Source: Pseudomonas putida S13.1.2
GTDB lineage: Bacteria; Pseudomonadota; Gammaproteobacteria; Pseudomonadales; Pseudomonadaceae
NCBI RefSeq assembly: GCF_000498395.2
Contig: NZ_CP010979.1
Coordinates: forward strand, 558,001-622,000
DNA: 64,000 nt
Direction of reading: 5' to 3'
Shown: positions 37,701 through 48,651 of the stretch, in pieces
Position numbering within the stretch: position 1 is the first letter of the stretch
How the letters are laid out: each line of letters starts with the position of its first letter
Position numbers and translations under genes: made by a program
Notes under the pieces: model-generated
Database searches by the model: none
The model's input: the letters and a program-made list of their open reading frames with translations, nothing else
What the model was told of the DNA's origin: nothing

Positions 37701-37800
37701 CCGGCCTTTTCGCGGCTAAAGCCGCTCCCACAGGAATACCACTTCCCTCAGGCCCGATGTGATACCTGTGGGAGCGGGTTCACCCGCGAAGAGGCCGGCA
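37701..37800. repeat. REP pair between zwf and the GH15 gene
   Basis: Inverted REPs at about 37701-37733 and 37765-37800, filling most of the 144-bp gap. Confidence 0.9.
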
Positions 37801-37825
37801 CTGGCGATCACATCAAGGAGACTTA

Positions 37826-39622
37826 ATGCCCGCCCATATCGAAGATTACGCTCTGCTGGGCAACTGCCACAGCGCCGCCCTGGTCAGTCGCGATGGCTCG
37901 CTTGACTGGCTGTGCCTGCCCCGTTTCGACGCCCCCGCCGTATTCGCCGCACTGCTGGGCAACGAAGAAAACGGCCGCTGGCGCGTGGCCCCCTGCGACC
38001 CGGTCGAGCACAGCAGCCGCCAATACCTGAACGACACCCTCGTGCTGGAAACCACCTGGGTCACTGCCACCGGCCGTGCCCGGGTGCTCGACTTCATGCC
38101 ACTGGGCGACGTCAATTCGGTGGTGCGGATCGTCGAGGGTCTCAGTGGCGAAACCAATTTTGAGATGGACCTGGTCATGCGCTTCGACTACGGTCGCAGT
38201 GTGCCATGGGTGGAACGGCTCGCCCCACTGACCCTCAGCGCCGTTGCCGGCCCTGACCGGCTGATCCTGTGCAGCACCGTCCCCCCGCATGCACTCGACC
38301 ACCATACCGTCGCGCGCTTTCGTGTTGGCACGGGCGAGCGTCAAATCTTCAGCCTGCGTCACCAACCCTCGCACCTGCCAGTGCAGCCCGACTGCGATAT
38401 CGACCAGGCTTTTGCCCAAACGGTCGAGCAATGGCAGGCCTTCGCAGCCCGCTGCCCGCAGGTAGGCCCCTATACCCCGCTGGTGCGCCGCTCGTTGCTC
38501 ACCCTCAAGGCCATGACCTACGCCCCCACCGGCGGCATCGTCGCCGCCGTCACCACCTCGCTGCCCGAGCGTGTGGGGGGGGAGCGTAACTGGGACTACC
38601 GCTTCTGCTGGCTGCGCGACGCCACCATGACCCTGCTGGCGTTCATGAACCTCGGCTACTTCGACGAGGCCCAGGCCTGGCGCGAATGGCTGCTGCGCTC
38701 GGTAGCCGGCAACCCCGAACAAATGCAGATCATGTATGGCCTGGCGGGCGAGCGCGACCTGCAGGAATACACCTTGCCATGGCTGGCCGGTTACGAGCAT
38801 TCGCAACCCGTGCGGGTAGGCAATGCCGCGTCGCAGCAGATGCAGCTGGATATCTATGGCGAACTGGCCGATGCCATGTCCCAGGCGATCAAGGGCGGCT
38901 TGCCGCGCCACCCGCGCAGCGCCGCCATCTCCCGCCTGATCATGCCTTACGTCGAACGCATCTGGCGCGAGCCGGACGAAGGCATCTGGGAGGTGCGCGG
39001 CGGCCGGCAGCAGTTCGTGCATTCCAAGGTCATGGCCTGGGTCGCCTTCGACCGTGCTGCGGGGTTGGCCGACACCACTGAAGAAGGCCGCGAGCGCGGG
39101 GACCATTACCGCCAGGTGGCCGACGAAATCCACCGCGAAGTCTGCGAGCAAGGCCTGGACCCCAGCGGCCAGTTTTTCGTCCAGGCCTATGGCTCGACCG
39201 AAATGGACGCCAGCCTGTTACAAATTGCCCTGACCGGCTTCCTGCCGGCGGATGACCCACGCTTTTTACGCACGCTGGAGCAGGTCGAACAGCGCCTGCT
39301 GAAGAACGGCCTGCTGATGCGCTACGACAGTGACAGCTGCAGCGACGGCCTGACGCCGGGGGAGGGCACCTTCCTGGTGTGTTCGTTCTGGCTGGCAGAC
39401 GTTTATGTTTTGCTGGGCCGCCAGGCTGAAGCCGAAGCGCTGTACCAGCACCTGACCGGCCTGAGCAACGACCTCGGCCTGCTGGCCGAGCAATACGACC
39501 CGGCCGGCCAGCGCATGCTCGGCAACTTCCCCCAGGCGTTCAGCCATATCGGCATCATCAACACCGCACTCAATCTTCATCGCGCACAGTGCCCGGTGCG
39601 TGATCGGGCGAGGTGCGGGTAG
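37826..39622 (+). CDS. GH15 family glycoside hydrolase (glucoamylase/trehalase-like)
   Basis: 598 residues with the bacterial GH15 layout: an N-terminal beta domain starting IEDYALLGNCHSAALVSRDGSLDWLCLPRFD, then an alpha/alpha barrel with ERNWDYRFCWLRDATMTLLAFM, EPDEGIWEVRGGRQQFVHSK (a likely catalytic Glu) and a late GEGTFLVCSFWLADVY segment (second Glu). Such proteins hydrolyse glucose from alpha-glucans; some actinobacterial members are trehalases. The position next to the glucan and pentose-phosphate genes suits either. AAGGAG precedes ATG 37826. No signal peptide, so cytoplasmic. Confidence 0.9.
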   Translation: MPAHIEDYALLGNCHSAALVSRDGSLDWLCLPRFDAPAVFAALLGNEENGRWRVAPCDPVEHSSRQYLNDTLVLETTWVTATGRARVLDFMPLGDVNSVVRIVEGLSGETNFEMDLVMRFDYGRSVPWVERLAPLTLSAVAGPDRLILCSTVPPHALDHHTVARFRVGTGERQIFSLRHQPSHLPVQPDCDIDQAFAQTVEQWQAFAARCPQVGPYTPLVRRSLLTLKAMTYAPTGGIVAAVTTSLPERVGGERNWDYRFCWLRDATMTLLAFMNLGYFDEAQAWREWLLRSVAGNPEQMQIMYGLAGERDLQEYTLPWLAGYEHSQPVRVGNAASQQMQLDIYGELADAMSQAIKGGLPRHPRSAAISRLIMPYVERIWREPDEGIWEVRGGRQQFVHSKVMAWVAFDRAAGLADTTEEGRERGDHYRQVADEIHREVCEQGLDPSGQFFVQAYGSTEMDASLLQIALTGFLPADDPRFLRTLEQVEQRLLKNGLLMRYDSDSCSDGLTPGEGTFLVCSFWLADVYVLLGRQAEAEALYQHLTGLSNDLGLLAEQYDPAGQRMLGNFPQAFSHIGIINTALNLHRAQCPVRDRARCG

Positions 39623-39671
39623 CGGATGAACGTAGCAACTGCCCTGCTCAATATCTAGAATCGCGTGAGAT

Positions 39672-39760
39672 CCCTGTGGGAGCGGGTTTACCCGCGAAGA
39701 ATACAACGCGCAGCATGGCACCGGCTTCGCCGGTGTTCGCGGGTGAACCCGCTCCCACAT
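39672..39760. repeat. REP cluster after the GH15 gene
   Basis: Two inverted REPs with an inner CACCGGCTTCGCCGGTG hairpin, within the 330-bp gene-free stretch 39623-39952. Confidence 0.9.
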
Positions 39761-39877
39761 AGTGCGCGTTAGGCTTGGTACGGCGGGTATCAGTACCGCC
39801 CGCGTTTGGTTGGCCATTCAGGCTGATTACGATATCTGGCAGGCGCGCCATCGCCATCAGCCTGTAATCACACGGTT

Positions 39878-39909
39878 GTTTCAGGCCGCCTGATATAAAA
39901 GTGTGAAAC
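39878..39909 (+). promoter_or_regulatory. Candidate promoter/operator of the VOC-TetR pair
   Basis: An inverted repeat GTTTCA (39878-39883) / TGAAAC (39904-39909) encloses TATAAA (39894-39899), a good -10 candidate about 55 bp before the VOC start. This fits autoregulation by the downstream TetR protein; inferred only. The rest of the 39623-39952 stretch holds only the REP cluster. Confidence 0.4.
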
Positions 39910-39952
39910 GAGCGGAGTAGACTAGGCCAAACCCCTTCGGCACGGAGCATAC

Positions 39953-40309
39953 ATGGGCATTCGCGGTACTGACCGGCAGATCGACAATATCGAGTTCAAT
40001 GTCAGCGACATCGCAAGCAGCAAAGCCTTCTATGGCAGCGTGTTCGGCTGGGCATTCACCGACTATGGGCCTGCCTATACCGAGTTCAGTGACGGCCGGC
40101 TGACCGGTGGCTTCACCACCGGCGAGCCAGTCCGCCCCGGTGGGCCATTGGTCATCCTGTATGCCGACGACCTCGATGCCACACAGCAGCGGCTCGAGGC
40201 GGCAGGGGCGACAATCAGCCGGGCGACCTTTGCCTTCCCTGGCGGGCGGCGCTTCCATTTCATCGACCCGGATGGTTATGAGCTGGCGGTGTGGACGGCG
40301 CAAGCCTGA
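39953..40309 (+). CDS. VOC/glyoxalase-like protein
   Basis: 118 residues of the vicinal-oxygen-chelate fold: an opening strand (RQIDNIEFNVSDIASSKAFYGSVFGW), a central LTGGFTTGEPVRPGGPLVILYADDLDATQQRLEAAG and a closing GRRFHFIDPDGYELAVW. The single-domain form usually dimerises. The N-terminal metal position has N/E rather than the common His, so enzymatic activity is uncertain. Its stop overlaps the TetR start (TGATG), so the two are coupled; it may bind or modify the ligand sensed by that regulator. Confidence 0.85.
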   Translation: MGIRGTDRQIDNIEFNVSDIASSKAFYGSVFGWAFTDYGPAYTEFSDGRLTGGFTTGEPVRPGGPLVILYADDLDATQQRLEAAGATISRATFAFPGGRRFHFIDPDGYELAVWTAQA

Positions 40310-40929
40310 TGGCCAACCACAAGATCGAAATCCGCCGACGCAATATCGAGAAAATCTTGCAGGCGGCGGAAAAGGTGTTCGCCGAGAAAGGCTACGGCGC
40401 CACGTCCATGGGTGATATCGCCGAGCAGGCCGAATTGCCGCGCTCCAACCTGCATTACTACTTCAGCACCAAGGACGAGCTGTTCCGTGCGGTGCTGCAG
40501 GACCTGCTGGATGTGTGGAAGCAGGACGCACTGTGCTTCGAGAACTTCGACGACCCGCGCGTGGTGCTGACCAGCTACATCAGGGCCAAGATGGGCCACT
40601 CGCGCTCGCGGCCGCTGGGCTCGAAGATCTGGGCCGAAGAGATGCTGCACGGGGCGCCGGTGCTTGGGGTGAACCTGGATGACAGCCTGGTGCCCTGGGC
40701 GAAATTGAAGGAAGCCAAGATCCGCCGTTGGGTGGAGGAGGGGCGTATTCTGCCGGTAGAGCCATCGGCGTTGCTGTACATGATCTGGGCGTCTACCCAG
40801 CACTATGCCGACTTTGGTTACCAGGTGCAGTTGCTCAACGGCGGCGAGATGCTGTCGGACATGGCGTTCGAGAGTGCGGTGCAAACGGTGACCAGCGTGA
40901 TCTTGCGGGGGATCGGGCTGGAGCCTTGA
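40309..40929 (+). CDS. TetR-family regulator, RutR/PydR-like
   Basis: 206 residues. An N-terminal TetR helix-turn-helix (ILQAAEKVFAEKGYGATSMGDIAEQAELPRSNLHYYFSTKDEL), then a ligand domain with SKIWAEEMLHGAPVL and LLYMIWASTQHYADF resembling the RutR-type C-terminal domain. RutR-like regulators sense uracil/thymine. The preT-preA genes lie next door, convergent across a REP, so control of pyrimidine degradation is likely. The start at 40309 follows the VOC stop overlap; an in-frame ATG at 40291 lies inside the VOC gene. Confidence 0.85.
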   Translation: MANHKIEIRRRNIEKILQAAEKVFAEKGYGATSMGDIAEQAELPRSNLHYYFSTKDELFRAVLQDLLDVWKQDALCFENFDDPRVVLTSYIRAKMGHSRSRPLGSKIWAEEMLHGAPVLGVNLDDSLVPWAKLKEAKIRRWVEEGRILPVEPSALLYMIWASTQHYADFGYQVQLLNGGEMLSDMAFESAVQTVTSVILRGIGLEP

Positions 40930-40957
40930 ACCGAGGTTCCAGCCTGACGCGGTCCAT

Positions 40958-41073
40958 TGTAGGAGCGGCCTTGTGCCGCGATGGGGCGCGAAGCGGCCCC
41001 GGCAATCTCGGCGGCGAAGCTGAAACCCTGGGGCCGCTTCGCGCCCCATCGCGGCACAAGGCCGCTCCTACAC
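40958..41073. repeat. REP pair of the second type, large hairpin
   Basis: Two inverted copies of a different REP (core GTAGGAGCGGCCTTGTG...CGATGGGGCGCGAAG) form a long imperfect hairpin between the convergent TetR and preA genes. It may serve as a shared transcript end. Confidence 0.88.
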
Positions 41074-41106
41074 CGATCGCGTTGCTGGTTCAGGCAGTGT
41101 TCTACC

Positions 41107-42381
41107 TCAACTGGCCTCGCGGTAGGGGTTACGCGGGTCCTGCGTCCAGTTCAGGTACGGCTTGCCGGTATCCTGCGCCTGCATCTCGATGCAGTCTTCG
41201 ACCGGGCAGGTGATCTGGCACAGGTTGCAGCCCACGCATTCCTCTTCGATCACGCTGTAGGCATGCGTGCCGTCTGCCTTCAGGGTGCTGGCAATGGCCT
41301 GGTGCGAGGTGTCCTCACAGGCGATGTGGCAGCGCCCACAGCCAATGCAGGCCTCCTGATCGATGTGCGCCACCGATTTGTAGTTGATGTCCAGGTACTT
41401 CCAGTCGGTGGTATGCCCCACCGCCTGCCCACGGAACGCCTCGACAGTGTGATGACCATGCTGGTCCATCCAGCGCGCCAGGCCGTCCTTCATGTCCTCG
41501 ACAATACGAAAGCCATGCAGCATCGCCGCCGTGCACACCTGAACGGCGCCACTGCCCAGGGCCATGAACTCCGCCGCGTCACGCCAGTTGCCGATGCCGC
41601 CAATGCCGCATATTGGCAAGCCACGTGTCTCCGGATCGCGGGCAATTTCCGCCACCATGTTCAGGGCAATCGGCTTCACTGCCGAGCCGCAATAACCGCC
41701 GTGGGTGCTCTGGTCACCGACGATGGGGTGGGCGACCATGCGGTCCAGGTCGACGCTGGTGATGGAGTTGATGGTGTTGATCAACGACACCGCATCGGCC
41801 CCGCCACGGTGGGCGGCGCGGGCCGACTGACGGATGTCGGTGATGTTGGGCGTAAGCTTCACGATCACCGGCAGCGAGCAGTAGGTCTTGCACCAGCGGG
41901 TAACCAGCTCCACGTACTCAGGCACCTGGCCGACCGCCGCACCCATGCCCCGTTCCGGCATGCCGTGCGGGCAGCCGAAGTTCAGCTCGATGCCATCGGC
42001 ACCGGTGGCCTCCACCAGCGGCAGGATGAACTTCCACGAGTCCTCGACGCACGGCACCATCAGCGACACGATCAATGCGCGGTCGGGCCAGTCCTTTTTC
42101 ACCTGGGTGATTTCGCGCAGGTTGATTTCCAGCGAACGGTCGGTAATCAGCTCGATGTTGTTGATGCCCTGCACCAGGCGGTTGGCGCCGTAGTGCGCCG
42201 AATAGCGCGACGACACGTTGACCGCCGCCGGGTCCTCGCCCAGGGTTTTCCAGACCACGCCGCCCCAGCCCGCCTCAAAGGCGCGGACCACGTTGTAGGC
42301 CTTGTCGGTTGGCGGTGCGGAAGCCAGCCAGAACGGGTTGGGTGCCTTGATGCCGGCAAACACGATAGACAAGTCGGCCAT
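41107..42381 (-). CDS. preA: NAD-dependent dihydropyrimidine dehydrogenase, PreA subunit
   Basis: The flavin subunit that reduces uracil and thymine to dihydropyrimidines with PreT. 424 residues: a TIM-barrel FMN domain (DLSIVFAGIKAPNPFWLASAP) with the active-site loop ELNFGCPHGMPERGMG, whose C137 matches the catalytic Cys of mammalian DPD. A C-terminal ferredoxin module has two 4Fe-4S motifs, CIGCGRCHIAC and CVGCNLCQITCPV. It starts one base after the preT stop. Confidence 0.95.
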   Translation of the reverse strand: MADLSIVFAGIKAPNPFWLASAPPTDKAYNVVRAFEAGWGGVVWKTLGEDPAAVNVSSRYSAHYGANRLVQGINNIELITDRSLEINLREITQVKKDWPDRALIVSLMVPCVEDSWKFILPLVEATGADGIELNFGCPHGMPERGMGAAVGQVPEYVELVTRWCKTYCSLPVIVKLTPNITDIRQSARAAHRGGADAVSLINTINSITSVDLDRMVAHPIVGDQSTHGGYCGSAVKPIALNMVAEIARDPETRGLPICGIGGIGNWRDAAEFMALGSGAVQVCTAAMLHGFRIVEDMKDGLARWMDQHGHHTVEAFRGQAVGHTTDWKYLDINYKSVAHIDQEACIGCGRCHIACEDTSHQAIASTLKADGTHAYSVIEEECVGCNLCQITCPVEDCIEMQAQDTGKPYLNWTQDPRNPYREAS

Positions 42382-43749
42382 TTACGCTGCCTCCACGTTG
42401 AGCATGAGTTGGGCATGGATGGCTTCGGCGGCCAGTTTGCCGTGCTGCACGGCCTGAACGGTAAGGTCCTGGCCCAGGGCGGTGCAGTCGCCGCCGGCAT
42501 ACACGCCCGGCAGGCTGGTCTGCAGGGTTTGGTCAACGCGAATGCGCTCACCCTCGCGAGCCAGTTGCGCAGCCACCGGGTCGACCAGGCAGGCATCGTC
42601 GAAGCGCTGGCCGATGGCCTTGAAGATGGCATCGGCTTGCAGCTCAAAGGTTTCGCCGGTGTCGCGCAGGCGGCCGTCCGCCAGTTCGGTGCGGGCAAAG
42701 CGCATGCCACGCACCTTGCCGGCGTCATCCAGCAGCACGGCGTCGGGGCGCGCCCAGGTGTGCAGGCGCACCTGGTTAGCCTTGGCAATGTCCTGCTCGT
42801 GGCCGGTGGCGCCCATGTCGGCGTGGCCACGGCGGTACACCAGGTTGACGTCGCGGGCCCCCAGGCGGCTCATCTGCACGGCCATGTCGATGGCGGTGTT
42901 ACCAGCACCGATCACCAGGCAGCGGTCGGCCAGCGGCAGCTGGCTCAGGTCATCGGCCTGGCGCAACTCGCGGATGTATTCGGTGGCGGCGAGCACGCCA
43001 GGGGCTTCTTCATCGGGCAGGCCCAGCTGGCGCACGGCGTTCAGACCGAGGCCGAGGAACACCGCGTCGTACTGATCGCGCAGTTCGCCCAGGCTGAGGT
43101 TGCCGCCCAGGCGCTGGCCATGGCGTACTTCGATGCCGCCAATGCCCAGCAGGAACTCCACTTCACGCTGGGCGTAGTCGTCGACCAGCTTGTAGCGGGC
43201 GATGCCGTATTCGTTGAGGCCGCCGGCCTTGTCACAGGCTTCGAACACCACCACGTCATGCCCGTGCATGGCCAGGCGATGGGCGCAGGACAGCCCGGCG
43301 GGGCCGGCGCCGACCACGGCGATGCGCTTGCCGGTAGCCGGTGAGCGCTTGAACGGGTGCTCGGTGAAGTGGGCGTTGTCCAGGGCGTAGCGCTGCAACT
43401 GGCCGATCAATACCGGCGCACATTCCTGCGCATTGTTGCGCACGCAGGCTTGCTGGCAGAGGATTTCGGTGGGGCAGACGCGTGCGCAGCTGCCACCCAG
43501 AATGTTGGCCGAGAGAATGCGCTCGGCGGCGCCTTGCAGGTTTTCGTCGCTGATGCGGTGGATGAAGGACGGGATGTCGATGTCGCTGGGGCACGCGTTG
43601 ACGCAGGGGGCGTCGTAGCAATACAGGCAGCGCGCGCTTTCGACGGCGGCCTGGCGGGCGGTGAGGGGTGGGGCCAGGTCGCTGAAGCGCTCGGCCAACT
43701 GGTCGGCACCGGCCCGGGGGCGCGGCAAGTGGTTCAGGGCGTCGATCAC
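42382..43749 (-). CDS. preT: NAD-dependent dihydropyrimidine dehydrogenase, PreT subunit
   Basis: The FAD/NAD(P)H and Fe-S electron-input subunit for PreA. About 455 residues: an N-terminal cluster domain (ARCLYCYDAPCVNACPSDIDIP, GGSCARVCPTEILCQQACV), an FAD motif VVGAGPAGLSCAHRLAMHGHDVVVFE, a second dinucleotide motif CLVIGAGNTAIDMAVQ and a C-terminal GVYAGGDCTALG. The GTG at 43747-43749 is chosen: it has AGAGGC upstream and gives VIDALNHLPRP; the longer in-frame reading runs into a REP. First gene of preT-preA. Confidence 0.93.
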   Translation of the reverse strand: MIDALNHLPRPRAGADQLAERFSDLAPPLTARQAAVESARCLYCYDAPCVNACPSDIDIPSFIHRISDENLQGAAERILSANILGGSCARVCPTEILCQQACVRNNAQECAPVLIGQLQRYALDNAHFTEHPFKRSPATGKRIAVVGAGPAGLSCAHRLAMHGHDVVVFEACDKAGGLNEYGIARYKLVDDYAQREVEFLLGIGGIEVRHGQRLGGNLSLGELRDQYDAVFLGLGLNAVRQLGLPDEEAPGVLAATEYIRELRQADDLSQLPLADRCLVIGAGNTAIDMAVQMSRLGARDVNLVYRRGHADMGATGHEQDIAKANQVRLHTWARPDAVLLDDAGKVRGMRFARTELADGRLRDTGETFELQADAIFKAIGQRFDDACLVDPVAAQLAREGERIRVDQTLQTSLPGVYAGGDCTALGQDLTVQAVQHGKLAAEAIHAQLMLNVEAA

Positions 43750-43805
43750 GGTTGTAGCCTCTCTATTTTTTATGGGTGCAGGCGACAGCTGTTTGGGTGG
43801 TTTCT

Positions 43806-43908
43806 GGGGCCGCTGCGCGGCCCATCGCGACACAAGGCCGCTCCTACAAGGGACCGCGCACTCCTGTAGGAGCGGCCTTGTGTCGCGATGGGCTGCGCAG
43901 CAGCCCCA
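43806..43908. repeat. REP pair of the second type
   Basis: Inverted pair with the core CGCGACACAAGGCCGCTCCTAC between preT and the dihydropyrimidinase gene, upstream of the preT start. Confidence 0.9.
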
Positions 43909-43914
43909 ATGGCC

Positions 43915-45611
<1,697 letters not shown>

Positions 45612-45698
45612 ATTTCTAAGCACAAATACGCGTGTGTACTCCGGCCATCGAATTAGCCCGATGAGCAAACAACTAAAAGAAAATCTGGAGAAGGGCCC

Positions 45699-47204
45699 AT
45701 GCAACAGAGCAGATCGGAAGTGGTCGAGCAGGATGGCCTGTTCGAGTTGTCCGAGGGCAGCGATGTCCTCGACAGCCCGCGCTACAACCACGACATCGCA
45801 CCGACCAAGGTGCACCAGCGCACCTGGAACAAATGGCACATCACCGCCTTGTGGGTGGGCATGTCCATCTGCGTACCCACCTACACCCTGGGCGGTGTGC
45901 TCACCGCCTACTTCGGCCTCAGTGTTGGCGAAGCGCTGCTGGCGATCCTGCTGGCCAACGTGATCGTGCTGATCCCGCTTACCCTCAACGCCTTCCCCGG
46001 CACCAAGTACGGCATCCCGTTCCCGGTGCTGCTGCGCTCGTCGTTCGGCATCCTCGGCTCCAACGTACCGTGCCTGATCCGCGCCGTGGTTGCCTGTGGC
46101 TGGTTTGGTATCCAGACCATGTTCGGCGGGCTGGCCATTCACCTGTTCCTTGGCTCGGTGTTCGATGGCTGGAAGGCCTTGGCCGGCACGGGCGAGGTGA
46201 TTGGTTTCATGATCTTCTGGTGCCTGAACCTGTGGGTGGTGCTACGCGGCGCCGAGTCGATCAAGTGGCTGGAAACGCTCTCGGCACCGCTGCTGGTGGC
46301 GGTGGGCGTCGGCCTGCTGTTCTGGGCCCTGCCGCACATGTCGATGACCGAACTGCTGGCGCAACCACCGAAGCGCCCGGAGGGGGCGAGTGTGGTCAGT
46401 TACTTCTGCGCCGGGCTCACTGCCATGGTCGGGTTCTGGGCCACCTTGTCGCTGAACATTCCCGACTTCAGCCGCTACGCCCGCAGCCAGAAGGACCAGA
46501 TTCTCGGGCAGATCTTCGGCCTGCCGCTGACCATGTTCCTGTTCGCTTCGCTGGGTGTGGTGCTGACCGCCGCCTCGGCGTCGCTGGTGGGCGAGACGGT
46601 GTCCGACCCGGTCAGCCTGATCGGCAGGATCCACAGCCCGTTCTGGGTGGCCTTGGCCATGGCGTTGATCGTGATTGCCACACTGTCGACCAACACGGCG
46701 GCGAACATCGTGTCGCCGACCAACGACTTTCAGAACATCGCCCCGCGCCTGATCGGGCGCAGCCGCGCGGTATGGCTTACCGGCTTTATCGGCCTGGTGC
46801 TGATGGGCCATGAGCTGCTGAAGAAGCTGGGCCTGATCGTCTCCGACCTGAGCCTGGAGAGCGTGTATTCCAACTGGCTGCTGGGCTATTCCAGCCTGCT
46901 CGGGCCGATTGCCGGGATCATGGTGGTGGACTACTTCCTGATCCGTCGGCAGCAGCTGGACCTGGCCGGGTTGTACCGCGACGACGTGTACCCGGCGTGG
47001 AACTGGCCCGGGTTTGCTGCCTTTGCCTTGCCGGTGGCGCTGACGGTAATGGCGATTGGCAACAGCAGTTTCAGCTGGTTCTACGACTACGGCTGGTTTA
47101 CCGGCTCGCTGCTGGGCGGCGCGCTGTACTACGTCTTCGCCAGTTTGGTTGTGGGCGCGGGTTCACCCGCGAAGCGGCCCGCACCGACAACAAAAAAAGC
47201 CTGA
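45699..47204 (+). CDS. NCS1-family nucleobase:cation symporter
   Basis: An inner-membrane transporter of 501 residues with about twelve hydrophobic segments. NCS1 motifs are seen: NKWHITALWVGMSICVPTY, NAFPGTKYGIPFPVLLRSSFG, GWFGIQTMFGG and NIPDFSRYARSQKDQILGQ. Context points to uracil, thymine, allantoin or hydantoin uptake. A GGAGAAGGG site precedes ATG 45699. The last ~17 residues (VGAGSPAKRPAPTTKKA) are translated from a REP palindrome, so the C-terminal tail has been replaced or extended by the repeat. The next gene starts 12 bp downstream. Confidence 0.93.
   Translation: MQQSRSEVVEQDGLFELSEGSDVLDSPRYNHDIAPTKVHQRTWNKWHITALWVGMSICVPTYTLGGVLTAYFGLSVGEALLAILLANVIVLIPLTLNAFPGTKYGIPFPVLLRSSFGILGSNVPCLIRAVVACGWFGIQTMFGGLAIHLFLGSVFDGWKALAGTGEVIGFMIFWCLNLWVVLRGAESIKWLETLSAPLLVAVGVGLLFWALPHMSMTELLAQPPKRPEGASVVSYFCAGLTAMVGFWATLSLNIPDFSRYARSQKDQILGQIFGLPLTMFLFASLGVVLTAASASLVGETVSDPVSLIGRIHSPFWVALAMALIVIATLSTNTAANIVSPTNDFQNIAPRLIGRSRAVWLTGFIGLVLMGHELLKKLGLIVSDLSLESVYSNWLLGYSSLLGPIAGIMVVDYFLIRRQQLDLAGLYRDDVYPAWNWPGFAAFALPVALTVMAIGNSSFSWFYDYGWFTGSLLGGALYYVFASLVVGAGSPAKRPAPTTKKA
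47150..47185. repeat. Single REP inside the 3' end of the transporter gene
   Basis: GTGGGCGCGGGTTCACCCGCG is read in frame as VGAGSPAK before the stop at 47204. Confidence 0.85.
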
Positions 47205-47215
47205 AGGAGAAACCC

Positions 47216-48499
47216 GTGACCCCAGTCAAAGAGATCCTCAAGACCACCGCCCGGCATGTCGACAGCAACCGCCTGTGGCAATCGCTGATGGACCTGGCGC
47301 GGCTCGGTGCCACCGCCAAGGGCGGCGTCTGCCGCCTGGCCCTGACCGACCTCGACCGCCAGGCCCGCGACCTGTTCGTGCAGTGGTGCGAGGCTGCCGG
47401 TTGTACGGTCAGCATCGACGCCGTCGGCAACATCTTCGCCCGCCGCCCGGGGCGTAACCCCAAGCTGCCCCCGGTAATGACCGGCAGCCATATCGACACC
47501 CAGCCCACGGGCGGCAAGTTCGATGGTTGCTTCGGGGTGATGGCCGGGCTGGAGGTGATCCGTACGCTGAACGACCTGGGCGTGGAAACCGAAGCACCGC
47601 TGGAAGTGGTGGTGTGGACCAACGAAGAAGGCTCACGCTTTGCACCGTGCATGATGGGTTCAGGGGTGTTCGCCGGCAAGTTCACCCTGGAGGAAACCCT
47701 GGCCAAGCGTGATGCCCAGGGTGTCAGCGTGGGCGAAGCCTTGAACGCTATCGGCTATGCCGGCACCCGCGCGGTGCTGGGCCACCCGGTCGGGGCCTAT
47801 TTCGAGGCCCATATCGAACAGGGCCCGATCCTTGAGGACCAGGCCAAGACCATCGGCGTGGTGCTCGGGGCGCTGGGGCAGAAGTGGTTCGACCTGACCT
47901 TGCGCGGCGTTGAAGCCCACGCGGGGCCGACACCCATGCACCTGCGCAAGGACGCCTTGGTCGGCGCTGCCGCCGTGGTGGAGGCGGTCAACCGTACCGC
48001 CCTCGGCCACCAGCCCCATGCCTGTGGCACTGTGGGTTGCCTGCAGGCGTATCCAGGCTCGCGTAACGTGATCCCGGGTGAGGTGCGCATGACCCTGGAC
48101 TTCCGCCACCTGGAGGGCGAGCAACTGAATGCGATGATCGCCGAGGTGCGCGGGGTGATCGAGGCAACCTGTGCCAAGCATGGCTTGAGCCACGAACTGG
48201 TGCCTACGGCCGACTTCCCGGCGTTGTACTTCGACAAAGGCTGTGTCGATGCCGTGCGCGCCTCGGCGCAGGCGCTGGGGTTGCCGCACATGGACATTGT
48301 CAGTGGCGCTGGGCATGACGCGATCTTCCTGGCCGAACTAGGGCCAGCGGGGATGATTTTCGTGCCCTGCGAGAACGGCATCAGCCACAACGAAATCGAG
48401 AACGCCACGCCCGATGACCTGGCGGCGGGCTGCGCAGTATTGCTGCGGGCGATGCTGGAGGCGTCGGAGGCGATTGCCAGCGGGCGGTTGGCGGCCTAG
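47216..48499 (+). CDS. N-carbamoyl-beta-alanine amidohydrolase, M20 family
   Basis: Hydrolyses N-carbamoyl-beta-alanine or beta-aminoisobutyrate to the beta-amino acid, CO2 and ammonia, the last step of the reductive pathway. 427 residues: metal ligands in TGSHIDTQPTGGKFDGCFG (His, Asp), VVWTNEEGSRFAP (Glu pair), a dimerisation domain with GVEAHAGPTPMHLRKDA, and a closing GAGHDAIFLA. AAGGAG lies 6 bp before GTG 47216; the frame is open further upstream inside the transporter gene. By sequence alone an allantoate amidohydrolase is the alternative; the context favours ureidopropionase. Confidence 0.9.
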   Translation: MTPVKEILKTTARHVDSNRLWQSLMDLARLGATAKGGVCRLALTDLDRQARDLFVQWCEAAGCTVSIDAVGNIFARRPGRNPKLPPVMTGSHIDTQPTGGKFDGCFGVMAGLEVIRTLNDLGVETEAPLEVVVWTNEEGSRFAPCMMGSGVFAGKFTLEETLAKRDAQGVSVGEALNAIGYAGTRAVLGHPVGAYFEAHIEQGPILEDQAKTIGVVLGALGQKWFDLTLRGVEAHAGPTPMHLRKDALVGAAAVVEAVNRTALGHQPHACGTVGCLQAYPGSRNVIPGEVRMTLDFRHLEGEQLNAMIAEVRGVIEATCAKHGLSHELVPTADFPALYFDKGCVDAVRASAQALGLPHMDIVSGAGHDAIFLAELGPAGMIFVPCENGISHNEIENATPDDLAAGCAVLLRAMLEASEAIASGRLAA

Positions 48500-48530
48500 C
48501 ACCTCGGGCATCAGGCGACCGCGCTTTTTG

Positions 48531-48651
48531 TAGGAGCGGCCTTGTGTCGCGATCGGGCTGCGCAGCAGCCCCAGGGTTTGGAAGTAAACGCTGATATCGC
48601 TGGGGCTGCTGTGCAGCCCGATCGCGACACAAGGCCGCTCCTACAGGGACC
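48531..48651. repeat. REP pair of the second type
   Basis: Two inverted GTAGGAGCGGCCTTGTGTCG elements between two convergent genes. The right arm supplies the stop codon of the P-loop protein. Confidence 0.9.
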
